NCBI RefSeq assembly: GCF_014472415.1 | Contig: NZ_JACSZV010000027.1 | Coordinates: 23,574-87,573, forward strand | Length of the DNA stretch: 64,000 nt | Reading direction: 5' to 3' | Origin: Pseudomonas sp. N40(2020) | Lineage (GTDB): Bacteria; Pseudomonadota; Gammaproteobacteria; Pseudomonadales; Pseudomonadaceae | Shown: piece by piece, positions 7,406 to 15,389 of the stretch | How positions within the stretch are numbered: the first letter of the stretch is position 1 | How the letters are laid out: each line of letters begins with the position of its first letter | Made by a program: the position numbers and the translations under genes | Notes under the pieces: model-generated | What the model was told of the DNA's origin: nothing | The model's database searches: none | The model's input: only the letters and a program-made list of their open reading frames with translations

Positions 7406-8371
7406 ATGAGCTTTATCACCGAAATCAAAACCTTCGCCGCCCTCGGCAGCGGTGTCATCGGCAGCGGCTGGGTTGCCCGCGCCCTCGCCCACGGCCTCGA
7501 TGTGGTGGCCTGGGACCCGGCGCCCGGGGCTGAAGCGGCACTGCGCAAACGCGTGGCCAATGCTTGGGGCGCACTGGAGAAAAGCGGCCTGGCGCCGGGC
7601 GCATCCCAAGATCGCCTGCGTTTTGTCGCGACCATCGAAGAATGCGTGCGCGATGCCGATTTCATTCAGGAAAGCGCCCCGGAACGCCTGGAGCTGAAAC
7701 TGGAACTGCACAGCAAAATCAGCGCAGCGGCCAAGCCCAATGCTTTGATTGGATCGAGTACTTCGGGCCTGTTACCGAGTGAGTTTTACGAGAGTTCGAC
7801 GCACCCGGAACGCTGTGTGGTCGGTCATCCGTTCAACCCGGTTTACCTCCTGCCGCTAGTCGAAGTGGTCGGCGGCAAAAACACCGCGCCCGAAGCCGTG
7901 CAAGCGGCGATGAAAGTCTACGAATCCCTCGGCATGCGTCCGCTGCATGTGCGCAAGGAAGTCCCGGGCTTCATCGCCGACCGCTTGCTCGAAGCGTTGT
8001 GGCGCGAGGCGCTACACCTGGTCAACGACGGTGTGGCGACTACCGGCGAGATCGACGATGCGATCCGTTTTGGCGCCGGTTTGCGCTGGTCGTTCATGGG
8101 CACTTTCCTGACTTACACGCTGGCGGGTGGCGATGCGGGCATGCGCCACTTCATGTCGCAATTCGGCCCGGCGTTGCAGTTGCCGTGGACGTATCTGCCG
8201 GCGCCGGAGTTGACCGACAAGTTGATCGATGACGTGGTGGATGGCACCAGTGAACAGCTTGGGGAGCGCAGCATTTCGGCGCTGGAGCGCTATCGTGATG
8301 ATTGTTTGCTGGCGGTGCTTGAGGCGGTGAAAGCTACCAAGGAGAAGCATGGGATGAGTTTCAGCGAGTGA
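7406..8371 (+). CDS. cdhA: L-carnitine dehydrogenase CdhA
   Basis: A 321-residue 3-hydroxyacyl-CoA-dehydrogenase-like enzyme that oxidises L-carnitine to 3-dehydrocarnitine with NAD+. The Rossmann motif ALGSGVIGSGWVARAL occurs near residue 14, and SSTSGLLPSEFY and VVGHPFNPVYLLPLVEVVGG carry the expected catalytic region. I chose the second ATG at 7406 over 7400 because AAGG at 7394-7397 is then 8 nt away rather than 2. The result matches the 321-residue length of the known P. aeruginosa enzyme. It follows cdhC by 39 nt. Confidence 0.93.
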   Translation: MSFITEIKTFAALGSGVIGSGWVARALAHGLDVVAWDPAPGAEAALRKRVANAWGALEKSGLAPGASQDRLRFVATIEECVRDADFIQESAPERLELKLELHSKISAAAKPNALIGSSTSGLLPSEFYESSTHPERCVVGHPFNPVYLLPLVEVVGGKNTAPEAVQAAMKVYESLGMRPLHVRKEVPGFIADRLLEALWREALHLVNDGVATTGEIDDAIRFGAGLRWSFMGTFLTYTLAGGDAGMRHFMSQFGPALQLPWTYLPAPELTDKLIDDVVDGTSEQLGERSISALERYRDDCLLAVLEAVKATKEKHGMSFSE

Positions 8372-8391
8372 TGCGTCCGCTTCAAACCGCG

Positions 8392-8567
8392 GCCCTCACC
8401 CTAGCCCTCTCCCGGGGGGAGAGGGGACTGACCGAGGTGAATGTTCGAGCTACGCCGACCTGAAAATACCGAGCCGAACTCAAGGTCTGAACAGCCCCCG
8501 ATCAGCTCCCTTTCCCCCTCGCCCCCTTGGGGGCGGTCCGACGTTTCGGGAGGGCTGGGGTGAGGGG
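8392..8567. repeat. Long dispersed inverted repeat between cdhA and cdhB
   Basis: CCCTCACCCTAGCCCTCTCC begins at 8393 and is mirrored by GGGAGGGCTGGGGTGAGGG at 8548-8566. Internal G/C-rich hairpins lie at about 8405-8424 and 8512-8535. The element fills most of the 241-nt gap between two genes of one pathway. Similar C-rich inverted repeats are scattered in pseudomonad genomes. Confidence 0.75.
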
Positions 8568-8612
8568 GTTGCTCTTGATCCTAACGACCCGCCAACTGCC
8601 GGAATCCAAACC

Positions 8613-9089
8613 ATGCCCCACCTCACCACCTACCAAACCCGCATCATCCCCGACTGGGTCGACTACAACGGCCACCTGCGCGATGCCTTCTACCTGCTGA
8701 TCTTCAGCTACGCCACCGACGCCCTGATGGACCGTCTCGGCATGGACAGCAACAACCGCGAAGCCAGCGGCAACTCGCTGTTCACCCTCGAACTGCACCT
8801 CAATTACCTGCATGAAGTGAAGCTCGACACCGACGTCGAAGTGCGCACGCAAATCATCGGCCACGACAGCAAGCGCCTGCACCTTTATCACAGCCTGCAT
8901 AAGGTCGGAGAAGACCAGGAACTGGCCGGCAACGAACAAATGCTGCTCCACGTCGACCTTGCCGGCCCGCGTTCGGCGCCGTTCAGTGCCGACACCCTGA
9001 GCCGCCTGCAAGCCATCGTCGCCGAGCAGACCGACCTGCCCGCCCCCGCTTACATCGGCCGCGTCATCGCCCTGCCACCCGCCCGGTAA
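8613..9089 (+). CDS. cdhB: Betainyl-CoA thioesterase CdhB
   Basis: A 158-residue single hotdog-fold thioesterase of the 4-hydroxybenzoyl-CoA thioesterase type, starting MPHLTTYQTRIIPDWVDYNGHLRD. The Asp-Tyr-Asn-Gly-His segment (residues 17-21) is the usual catalytic loop. In the carnitine pathway CdhB hydrolyses betainyl-CoA made by CdhC, releasing glycine betaine. It is separated from cdhA by a 241-nt gap mostly filled by a repeat, and is followed 22 nt later by the gamma-butyrobetaine hydroxylase gene, so the two are probably co-transcribed. Confidence 0.9.
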   Translation: MPHLTTYQTRIIPDWVDYNGHLRDAFYLLIFSYATDALMDRLGMDSNNREASGNSLFTLELHLNYLHEVKLDTDVEVRTQIIGHDSKRLHLYHSLHKVGEDQELAGNEQMLLHVDLAGPRSAPFSADTLSRLQAIVAEQTDLPAPAYIGRVIALPPAR

Positions 9090-9111
9090 ATCCCAATCGC
9101 AAGGAGCCGCC

Positions 9112-10275
9112 ATGAACACCGCTGCCGCTGTTGCCGACTTCCGTACTTATCCGTTGATCAGCGCGCTGAGCGGCGTGCAGACCCTGGCGGATCGCGTTTC
9201 GATTGCCTGGGCCGATGGCCGCATCAGCCCGTTTCATCATGTCTGGTTGCGGGATAACTGCCCGTGTGAACAGTGCGTCTACAACGTCACTCGCGAACAG
9301 CTTTTCGAGATTGTCGATGCGGCACAGGATCTGGCCCCCGTTGCTGCGTATATCGATACCGGAGGCTGCCTGCGCATCGACTGGCAGGACGGCCATCTCA
9401 GCCGTTTCGATCCGGGCTGGCTGCGGGCGCATGCCTATGACGACGAATCCCGCGCCGAACGCCTGGCCGCCAAACCCAAGCCTTACCTCTGGCACAACGA
9501 CTTGCAGTTGCCGGTCTTCGATTACTCGGCGCTGATGAACGACAACGCAGCTTTGCTGCAATGGCTGCTCGCCGTGCGTGATATTGGTCTGACTCAGGTG
9601 CGCGGCGTACCCACCGAAACCGGTTCGCTGAAACCCATTGCGCAACGCATTTCCTTCATCCGCGAAAGCAATTTCGGCGTGCTGTTCAACGTGCAATCCA
9701 AGGCCAACGCCGACAGCAACGCCTACACCGCTTTCAACCTGCCATTGCACACGGATCTGCCAACCCGAGAGCTGCAACCGGGGCTGCAATTTCTGCATTG
9801 TCTGGTGAATGACGCCGAGGGTGGCGAGAGCATTTTTGTTGACGGGTTTGCGATTGCCGATGCCTTGCGCCAGGAAGACTCTGCGTCATTTCAGGCGCTG
9901 TGCGAGATCCCGGTAGAGTTTCGCAACAAGGATCGTCATAGCGACTATCGCTATCTGGCGCCGATCATTGCACTGGATACGCTGGGCCGGGTCGCGGAGA
10001 TTCGCATGGCAAATTTTCTGCGCGGCGCGTTCGAGACGTCGGTGGAGCAGATGCCGGTGTTGTATCGGGCTTATCGGCGGTTTATCGCGATGACGCGGGA
10101 GCCGCGTTTTCGCTTGATGCAGCGGCTCAACCCAGGTGAGTTGTGGTGCTTTGATAATCGCCGCACGTTGCACGCGCGCAATGCGTTTGACCCAAGCACC
10201 GGGGCGCGGCACTTTCAGGGCGGTTACATCGACCGGGATGAGTTGTTGTCGCGCATCCTGGTGTTGCAACGCTAG
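9112..10275 (+). CDS. Gamma-butyrobetaine dioxygenase (hydroxylase)
   Basis: A 387-residue Fe(II)/2-oxoglutarate dioxygenase that makes L-carnitine from gamma-butyrobetaine. The N-terminal zinc domain is recognisable by C50-P-C52-E-Q-C55 and a later His107. The TauD-type core has the iron ligands His213 and Asp215 (PLHTDLP) and His354 (RRTLHARNAF), with an Arg-rich 2-oxoglutarate end (GARHFQGGYIDRD). Length and layout match the BBOX-type enzyme known from Pseudomonas sp. AK1. Its place at the end of the carnitine operon means the cell can start from butyrobetaine as well as carnitine. An SD (AAGGAGCC) precedes the ATG at 9112. Confidence 0.93.
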   Translation: MNTAAAVADFRTYPLISALSGVQTLADRVSIAWADGRISPFHHVWLRDNCPCEQCVYNVTREQLFEIVDAAQDLAPVAAYIDTGGCLRIDWQDGHLSRFDPGWLRAHAYDDESRAERLAAKPKPYLWHNDLQLPVFDYSALMNDNAALLQWLLAVRDIGLTQVRGVPTETGSLKPIAQRISFIRESNFGVLFNVQSKANADSNAYTAFNLPLHTDLPTRELQPGLQFLHCLVNDAEGGESIFVDGFAIADALRQEDSASFQALCEIPVEFRNKDRHSDYRYLAPIIALDTLGRVAEIRMANFLRGAFETSVEQMPVLYRAYRRFIAMTREPRFRLMQRLNPGELWCFDNRRTLHARNAFDPSTGARHFQGGYIDRDELLSRILVLQR

Positions 10276-10280
10276 ATCGC

Positions 10281-10318
10281 AAAAAAAGCCCCGATACCAG
10301 CCGTGACAGGATCGGGGC
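10281..10318 (-). terminator. Hairpin with A-run on the left: minus-strand terminator
   Basis: GCCCCGAT at 10288-10295 pairs with ATCGGGGC at 10311-10318. The seven A residues at 10281-10287 make a U-run only on the minus-strand transcript. It sits just after the plus-strand hydroxylase gene, so it would stop leftward transcription coming from gbdR. Confidence 0.5.
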
Positions 10319-10529
10319 AGAGGGTACTGTTGAGGAGCTGCCGTGCGAGGGTGACCAAACCTTCGTGTTGCAAGCTGAGCTCAGTGTGCCCACTCCCCTT
10401 TACGACGAGTTAGCCGAAAACGACCTGTTCATAGCAGTCGCGGCCACTGCGACAAATCGCCCTTGCCGTCCCTCCCCTTGCCTACCAGAATCGAGCCACG
10501 ACCTCCGTTGCCGAAGAAGGATTCGCCTC

Positions 10530-10793
10530 ATGATGTATGCCGATTTGATCGATCAGGAAGACCTGTTGGGCCAGCTCAAGGCATTGGGATTTCAAGTGCC
10601 GAGCGGCTCCACGGCGGAGCAGGCTTGCGAGTGTGCGGTGCGTGGGCTGGATAACGTTCGCGCGTTTGAATTGCGCAAGATGGTCAAGGAAATGTACACC
10701 AGCGGCGCGAGCATTCAGCCGGCGGTGCGTCAGGCCATCGACAAGCAGTTGTTGCCGGCATTGGCGGATTACCAACAAAGCCATAGCGCCTGA
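10530..10793 (+). CDS. Small hypothetical protein
   Basis: An 87-residue, mostly helical acidic protein (MMYADLIDQEDLLGQLKALGFQV). I do not recognise the family. The sequence has Leu/Ala-rich amphipathic helices (LGQLKALGF, FELRKMVKEMY, AVRQAIDKQLLPALADY), with no signal peptide or membrane span. The ATG at 10530 is chosen because GAAGAAGG lies 9 nt upstream; the open frame extends further back but without a ribosome binding site. It lies between the butyrobetaine hydroxylase and gbdR, and is followed 12 nt later by a copy of the 109-bp repeat. Confidence 0.6.
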   Translation: MMYADLIDQEDLLGQLKALGFQVPSGSTAEQACECAVRGLDNVRAFELRKMVKEMYTSGASIQPAVRQAIDKQLLPALADYQQSHSA

Positions 10794-10805
10794 CACTGAT
10801 CGCTT

Positions 10806-10914
10806 GATCGTTCCCATGCTCCGCGTGGGAATGCCTCAACGGACGCTCCGCGTTCGGCCTTTTGGGACGCGGAGCGTCCCGGGCTGCGTTCCCACGCAGA
10901 GCGTGGGAACGATC
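10806..10914. repeat. 109-bp four-hairpin repeat, copy A
   Basis: An overall palindromic element starting GATCGTTCCC and ending GGGAACGATC. It is built from two outer TTCCCACGC/GCGTGGGAA-type hairpins and two inner GGACGC/GCGTCC-type hairpins. Further copies are at 17451, 27080 and 30111. It lies between convergent genes here. Confidence 0.9.
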
Positions 10915-10918
10915 CTGA

Positions 10919-12022
10919 TCAGAGCCTTACGCTGGCAAACGTCGACTCGTTCCGCGCCTGGCTCAACGCCGACATCGGCCCCGACAACGGCGACATCACG
11001 ATCGCCTGCGGCAGCGGCAGCATCGCCACTTGCTGTGTCGTATTGGAACCCACGCGCTCGTCACGCGGCGGAATGCCGAAGTATTCGCGGTAGCACTTGG
11101 AGAAGTGCGGCGTCGACACGAAACCACACACCGAAGCCACTTCGATGATCGACATCGGCGTCTGCTTGAGCAGTTGCCGGGCGCGGATCAGACGCAGCTT
11201 GAGGTAGTAGCGTGACGGCGAGCAGTGCAGGTACTTCTGGAACAGGCGCTCAAGCTGTCGACGCGACACGGCGACGTACACCGCCAGTTCGTCCAGATCG
11301 ATCGGCTCTTCCAGATTCGCTTCCATCAACGCGACGATTTCCTGCAACTTCGGCTGGTTGGTGCCGAGCATGTGCTTGAGCGGCACGCGCTGGTGATCCT
11401 GCTCGTTGCGGATGCGCTCGTAGACGAACATCTCCGAGATTGCGGCGGACAGTTCACGGCCGTGATCGCGGCTGATCAGGTGCAGCATCATGTCCAGCGG
11501 CGCGGTGCCGCCGGAGCTGGTGAACCGGTTACGGTCGAGGGTGAACAGGCGAGTGCTCATCGCCACGCGCGGGAAAGCTTCCTGCATCGCCGCCAGACAT
11601 TCCCAGTGCACGCTGCAATCGAAACCGTCGAGCAGGCCGGCGCAGGCCAGCGCCCAACTGCCGGTGCACACGGCGCCGAGACGCTTCGACTGCCGCGCCT
11701 GGCTTTGCAGCCATGAGACGTGTTCACGGGTAACAGTGCGTTGAATGCCGATGCCGCCGCAGACGATCACGGTGTCCAGCGGCGGGGCTTTGTGCATGGA
11801 GGCGTCGGGGGTGATTTGCAGACCGTCACTGGCCCACACCTGGCCGCCATCGACGGTGAGGGTGCTCCAGCGATACAGCTCACGTCCGGACAATTGATTG
11901 GCCATGCGTAGCGGTTCTACCGCAGAGGCCAGGGAAATCAGCGTGAAATTGTCCAGCAGCAGAAAGCCGATGGATTGAGGCGCACGGTTCTGGGGTTGGG
12001 CCCCTGAGTTGAACGACGTCAT
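10919..12022 (-). CDS. gbdR: Glycine betaine/dimethylglycine-responsive activator GbdR
   Basis: A 367-residue GlxA-type regulator, the same length as PA5380. Residues 15-200 are the DJ-1/PfpI-like sensor (IGFLLLDNFTLISLASAVEPLRMAN, VICGGIGIQRTV, LGAVCTGSWALACAGLLDG). Residues 235-335 are the AraC domain (LAVYVAVSRRQLERLFQKYL and IIEVASVCGFVSTPHFSKCYR). In P. aeruginosa GbdR senses betaine and dimethylglycine and activates betaine demethylation, the cbcXWV transporter and other genes, many of which are in this window. It is divergent from sdaB's downstream region, with a 540-nt gap holding a REPIN. The paralogue CdhR lies 6 kb to the left. Confidence 0.95.
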   Translation of the reverse strand: MTSFNSGAQPQNRAPQSIGFLLLDNFTLISLASAVEPLRMANQLSGRELYRWSTLTVDGGQVWASDGLQITPDASMHKAPPLDTVIVCGGIGIQRTVTREHVSWLQSQARQSKRLGAVCTGSWALACAGLLDGFDCSVHWECLAAMQEAFPRVAMSTRLFTLDRNRFTSSGGTAPLDMMLHLISRDHGRELSAAISEMFVYERIRNEQDHQRVPLKHMLGTNQPKLQEIVALMEANLEEPIDLDELAVYVAVSRRQLERLFQKYLHCSPSRYYLKLRLIRARQLLKQTPMSIIEVASVCGFVSTPHFSKCYREYFGIPPRDERVGSNTTQQVAMLPLPQAIVMSPLSGPMSALSQARNESTFASVRL

Positions 12023-12136
12023 CGCGGTATCTCCTCACACAAAGCGGGTGATGGCCTCAGGCGGAGGCTCTTGTTATCGCCGCGTACTCATGCGGGAGAC
12101 GGGCTTTGTTATGACAGAGCAATTGCCATGCCTAAA

Positions 12137-12154
12137 ATTGAATGAGCGTTCAAT
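12137..12154. promoter_or_regulatory. BetI-like dyad upstream of gbdR
   Basis: ATTGAA and TTCAAT flank a 6-nt centre, 115-132 nt upstream of the gbdR start codon. The half-sites are those of the perfect BetI palindrome at 19937-19956, but the spacing is 4 nt longer. The role is uncertain. Confidence 0.3.
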
Positions 12155-12456
12155 AACTCCTGAAAACGACGTCGCGACGTGTCTATTCGAGAGGTCCGAC
12201 GAAAGGTATTTCGAAGTGCCATCAGCGATGGCGAAAGCCCTGCCCCGTAGCCTGTGAGCAAATCGGTAGCACTTGTGGGAACTGGCCTGCGCGCAGTTGG
12301 CGGGGAGTGTCACCCAAGGCACGGGTGACGGACGGTAGGAGGGGCGAATCAGGTGATGGAACTGGGAAATACTCTTATCTGATTGCGACGCGCTAAAAGG
12401 TGGCGTGTTTTGAATCGGGTGTTCAGTTAGCGAGCAGTTTTGACTGGTCTGGCCTC

Positions 12457-12547
12457 ATCGCTGGCAAGCCAGCTCCCACAGGTTATGCGGTGTGGCAAAT
12501 ATCTTGATCACACCATAAATCTTTGTGGGAGCTGGCTTGCCAGCGAT
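12457..12547. repeat. REPIN between gbdR and sdaB
   Basis: Inverted REP units of the GTGGGAGCTGGCTTGCCAGC type, at 12457-12482 and 12524-12547. The spacer contains its own small GGTGT/ACACC dyad. Confidence 0.9.
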
Positions 12548-12562
12548 TGGGGCAACTCGGTC

Positions 12563-13939
12563 TCAGCACTCAACCGCGCTCACCGCCAACCCACCCCGCG
12601 ACGTCTCTTTATATTTGTCATGCATGTCGGCGCCGGTATCACGCATGGTGCGGATGACTCTATCGAGCGAAATGAAATGCTGACCATCCCCGCGCAAGGC
12701 CATCTGCGCCGCGTTGATCGCTTTCACCGCCGCAATCGCGTTGCGCTCGATGCACGGCACTTGCACCAGCCCGCCCACCGGATCGCAGGTCAGGCCAAGG
12801 TTATGTTCCAGGCCGATTTCCGCTGCGTTGCATAATTGCTCGGGCGTGGCGCCAAGAATCTCCGCCAGCCCCGCCGCCGCCATCGCGCAGGCTGAGCCGA
12901 CCTCGCCCTGACAACCGACTTCGGCGCCGGAGATCGAGGCGTTCTTCTTGCACAGAATCCCCACCGCCGCCGCGCCCAGCAAGTAATCGACCACGTTGGC
13001 GTCAGTCACCGCTTCGCTGAACTTCATAAAGTAGTGCAACACCGCCGGGATGATCCCCGCCGCACCATTGGTCGGTGCCGTGACCATGCGCCCACCGGCG
13101 GCGTTCTCTTCGTTGACGGCGAGGGCAAACAGGTTGACCCACTCCATCGCACTCAGGGTCGAGCCGATCACATTGGGCTTGTTCAACTCTTGCAGACTGC
13201 GATGCAACTTCGCTGCGCGCCGCCGCACATTCAAACCACCGGGCAGAATGCCCTCGTGTTTCAGGCCCTGCTCGACGCAATCCTGCATCGCCCGCCACAG
13301 CGTCATCAGTCCGGCGCGAATTTCTTCTTCACTGCGCCAGACCTTCTCGTTGGCCATCATCAATTCGGCAACGCGCAGGTTGTTCTTTTTGCACAGCTCC
13401 AGCAGCTCGACGGCGCTGGAAAAGTCATAAGGCAACTCGGTGCGATCCAGATCGACCACACCGCTGGACGCCTGCGCCTCATCCACCACGAAGCCGCCGC
13501 CGACTGAATAGTAGGTGTCGCGATGCAACTCACCATGATCACCCTCGGCAACCAGCGTCATGGCGTTGGGGTGGAACGGCAGGTTTTCGTCGATCAGGCG
13601 CATGTCGCGAGCCCAGACAAACGGCACTGACAGGCGACCATCCAAGAGAAGGGTGTGGGTTTCACGCAAAGCCTGGATGCGCGGGCCGATCTGCGACGGG
13701 TCGATTGCGTCCGGCCATTCGCCCATCAGGCCCATGATCACCGCGTTGTCGCTGCCGTGACCGATGCCGGTGGCCGACAGTGAACCGAACAACTGCACTT
13801 CTACCCGGCGCACCTGTTCCAACTGATGCTTGCTGCGCAGAGTCTCGACAAACAATGCCGCGGCGCGCATCGGCCCGACGGTGTGAGAACTGGAAGGGCC
13901 GATGCCGATTTTGAACAGGTCGAAAACGCTGATAGCCAT
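12563..13939 (-). CDS. sdaB: L-serine dehydratase (iron-sulfur, single-chain)
   Basis: A 458-residue L-serine ammonia-lyase of the bacterial [4Fe-4S] type, converting serine to pyruvate and ammonia. The N-terminal beta domain (SVFDLFKIGIGPSSSHTVGPMRAA) and C-terminal alpha domain (TAPTNGAAGIIPAVLHYF) are both present. Cluster cysteines are visible in EVGCQGEVGSACAMA and GLTCDPVGGLVQVPC. It corresponds to PA5379 next to gbdR. Glycine released from betaine can be made into serine and then pyruvate, so this is the pathway's exit to central metabolism. It is divergent from cbcX and may share the tandem operator at 14183-14224. Confidence 0.94.
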   Translation of the reverse strand: MAISVFDLFKIGIGPSSSHTVGPMRAAALFVETLRSKHQLEQVRRVEVQLFGSLSATGIGHGSDNAVIMGLMGEWPDAIDPSQIGPRIQALRETHTLLLDGRLSVPFVWARDMRLIDENLPFHPNAMTLVAEGDHGELHRDTYYSVGGGFVVDEAQASSGVVDLDRTELPYDFSSAVELLELCKKNNLRVAELMMANEKVWRSEEEIRAGLMTLWRAMQDCVEQGLKHEGILPGGLNVRRRAAKLHRSLQELNKPNVIGSTLSAMEWVNLFALAVNEENAAGGRMVTAPTNGAAGIIPAVLHYFMKFSEAVTDANVVDYLLGAAAVGILCKKNASISGAEVGCQGEVGSACAMAAAGLAEILGATPEQLCNAAEIGLEHNLGLTCDPVGGLVQVPCIERNAIAAVKAINAAQMALRGDGQHFISLDRVIRTMRDTGADMHDKYKETSRGGLAVSAVEC

Positions 13940-14375
13940 TGCTGCAGAGCTCCTGAGGATGCCGGTCCGGGGCGTGAAGCGCCCACTGGCGGAGCTGCTA
14001 CGCTCAAGCTGCGATCCGCCGGAATGCCGGCATCATCAGGCTTTTGTCGGGTCGCACGGCGTCTGACACCGACGCACTCATGCCCACTAACGCCGTAGCG
14101 CTTTCGTCCCCGGTTTTCGCCGTTTTTATGCGGTTCAGATGGCCAAACGGGGCTGAAAAAAGCTGTAAACGACGTCACTGACACTGGATGCGACCATCCC
14201 TGTACTGGATACGACGCCCCCTGTAGGCGTCAGATTTTCACTGGTACATGATCGTTATGACTCGATTGCAAGGCGCCGTGGTAGAGCTGTCTCCAGAACG
14301 CCATCCAACCGCAACCTATAAGTGCGGTGGTCCACAGTCGGAACACTGCCAAAAAAAACACCAAGGAGTCCATCC
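13940..14375. promoter_or_regulatory. Divergent regulatory region sdaB/cbcX
   Basis: A 436-nt gap between two genes reading outward. Apart from the tandem 21-bp repeat at 14183-14224 I see no gene. The right part (14225-14375) should hold the cbcX promoter; CCAAGGAG before 14376 is its ribosome binding site. Confidence 0.6.
14183..14224 (+). promoter_or_regulatory. Tandem 21-bp direct repeat, candidate GbdR operator
   Basis: Two abutting 21-bp units occupy 14183-14203 and 14204-14224. Both begin ACTGGAT, share CGAC at unit positions 9-12, and end CCCTGT; 17 of 21 positions are identical. Two-turn direct repeats are how AraC-family dimers bind. The site is centred 172 bp before the cbcX start. 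cbcXWV is GbdR-activated in P. aeruginosa, so GbdR is the natural candidate; binding is inferred. Confidence 0.65.
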
Positions 14376-15323
14376 ATGAAAGGTTCCCCGTCGTTGTTGT
14401 TGGCCGCCATGCTGAGTCTGCCGTTACTGGCTCAAGCCGCAGAACCGGCGCAGTGCAGTACCGTTAACTTCTCCGATGTCGGCTGGACCGACATCACCGC
14501 CACCACCGCAACCACCTCCGTTGTTCTCAACGCCCTCGGCTACAAGACCAAGACCACCATGATCTCCGTGCCGGTGACCTACAAGTCGCTGGCCGACGGC
14601 AAGAACATGGACGTGTTCCTCGGCAACTGGATGCCGACCATGGAAAACGACATCAAGGCCTACCGCGAAGCCGGCACCGTGGAAACCGTGCGCACCAACC
14701 TCACGGGCGCCAAGTACACGCTCGCCGTGCCGCAAGCCCTGTACGACAAAGGTCTGCATGACTTCGCCGACATCGCCAAATTCAAGAAAGAGCTCGACGG
14801 CAAGATCTACGGCATCGAGCCTGGCAACGACGGCAACCGTCTGATCCAGAGCATGATCGACAAGGACGCCTTCGGCCTGAAAACCGCCGGTTTCAAAGTC
14901 GTCGAATCCTCCGAAGCGGGCATGCTCTCGCAGGTTGACCGTGCTTCTCGGCGTGGCACCGAAGTGGTGTTCCTCGGCTGGGCGCCGCACCCGATGAACA
15001 AGCGCTTCAAGATCCAGTACCTGACCGGTGGTGACGAATTCTTCGGCCCGGATTTCGGTGCCGCAACTGTGGCGACCAACACCCGCAAGGGCTACGCCAC
15101 CGAGTGCAGCAACGTCGGCCAGTTGCTGAAGAACCTGGAGTTCACCGTCGACATGGAAAGTGAACTGATGGGCAACATCCTCGACGACAAGATGAAGCCT
15201 GACGCGGCCGCCAAGGCCTGGCTGAAAAAGAATCCACAAGTGCTCGATACCTGGCTCGCTGGCGTGACCACCATTGACGGTAAACCTGGCCTGGAGGCCG
15301 TGAAAGCCAAGATTGCTCAGTAA
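14376..15323 (+). CDS. cbcX: Choline/betaine-binding periplasmic protein CbcX
   Basis: A 315-residue ChoX-type solute-binding protein with a signal peptide MKGSPSLLLAAMLSLPLLAQAAEP. The aromatic ligand-box segments (VGWTDITATT, MDVFLGNWMPTMEND, VVFLGWAPHPMNKRF) parallel those of CaiX and mark a quaternary-ammonium binder. The start at 14376 follows CCAAGGAGTCCATCC and begins the signal peptide; an 18-codon upstream extension is rejected. It is the first gene of cbcXWV. In P. aeruginosa CbcX binds mainly choline, and other binders (CaiX, BetX) share the CbcWV core. A strong hairpin follows the gene at 15333-15354. Confidence 0.94.
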   Translation: MKGSPSLLLAAMLSLPLLAQAAEPAQCSTVNFSDVGWTDITATTATTSVVLNALGYKTKTTMISVPVTYKSLADGKNMDVFLGNWMPTMENDIKAYREAGTVETVRTNLTGAKYTLAVPQALYDKGLHDFADIAKFKKELDGKIYGIEPGNDGNRLIQSMIDKDAFGLKTAGFKVVESSEAGMLSQVDRASRRGTEVVFLGWAPHPMNKRFKIQYLTGGDEFFGPDFGAATVATNTRKGYATECSNVGQLLKNLEFTVDMESELMGNILDDKMKPDAAAKAWLKKNPQVLDTWLAGVTTIDGKPGLEAVKAKIAQ

Positions 15324-15332
15324 TCGCTTATG

Positions 15333-15354
15333 CCGGACGGCTCCGGCCGTCCGG
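15333..15354 (+). other. Intercistronic stem-loop after cbcX
   Basis: CCGGACGG at 15333-15340 pairs perfectly with CCGTCCGG at 15347-15354 around a 6-nt loop. It is not followed by a proper T-run. Like the hairpin after caiX, it probably protects or attenuates, making binder expression exceed permease expression. Confidence 0.6.
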
Positions 15355-15389
15355 GCTGTTTATTTCCTTGCATGCGGACGTTCACTACC

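Larger units (their letters stand above)
12023..12562. other. Intergenic region upstream of gbdR
   Basis: This 540-nt stretch holds no gene I accept. It contains the gbdR promoter, a dyad ATTGAATGAGCGTTCAAT at 12137-12154 resembling a relaxed BetI-type site, and a REPIN at 12457-12547. An 82-codon open frame on the plus strand at 12009-12257 has no ribosome binding site or family features. Confidence 0.5.

Noticed and set aside
12009..12257. An 82-codon plus-strand open frame in the gbdR upstream region
   Set aside because: It starts inside gbdR on the opposite strand, has no ribosome binding site, and shows no domain or codon pattern of a real gene.
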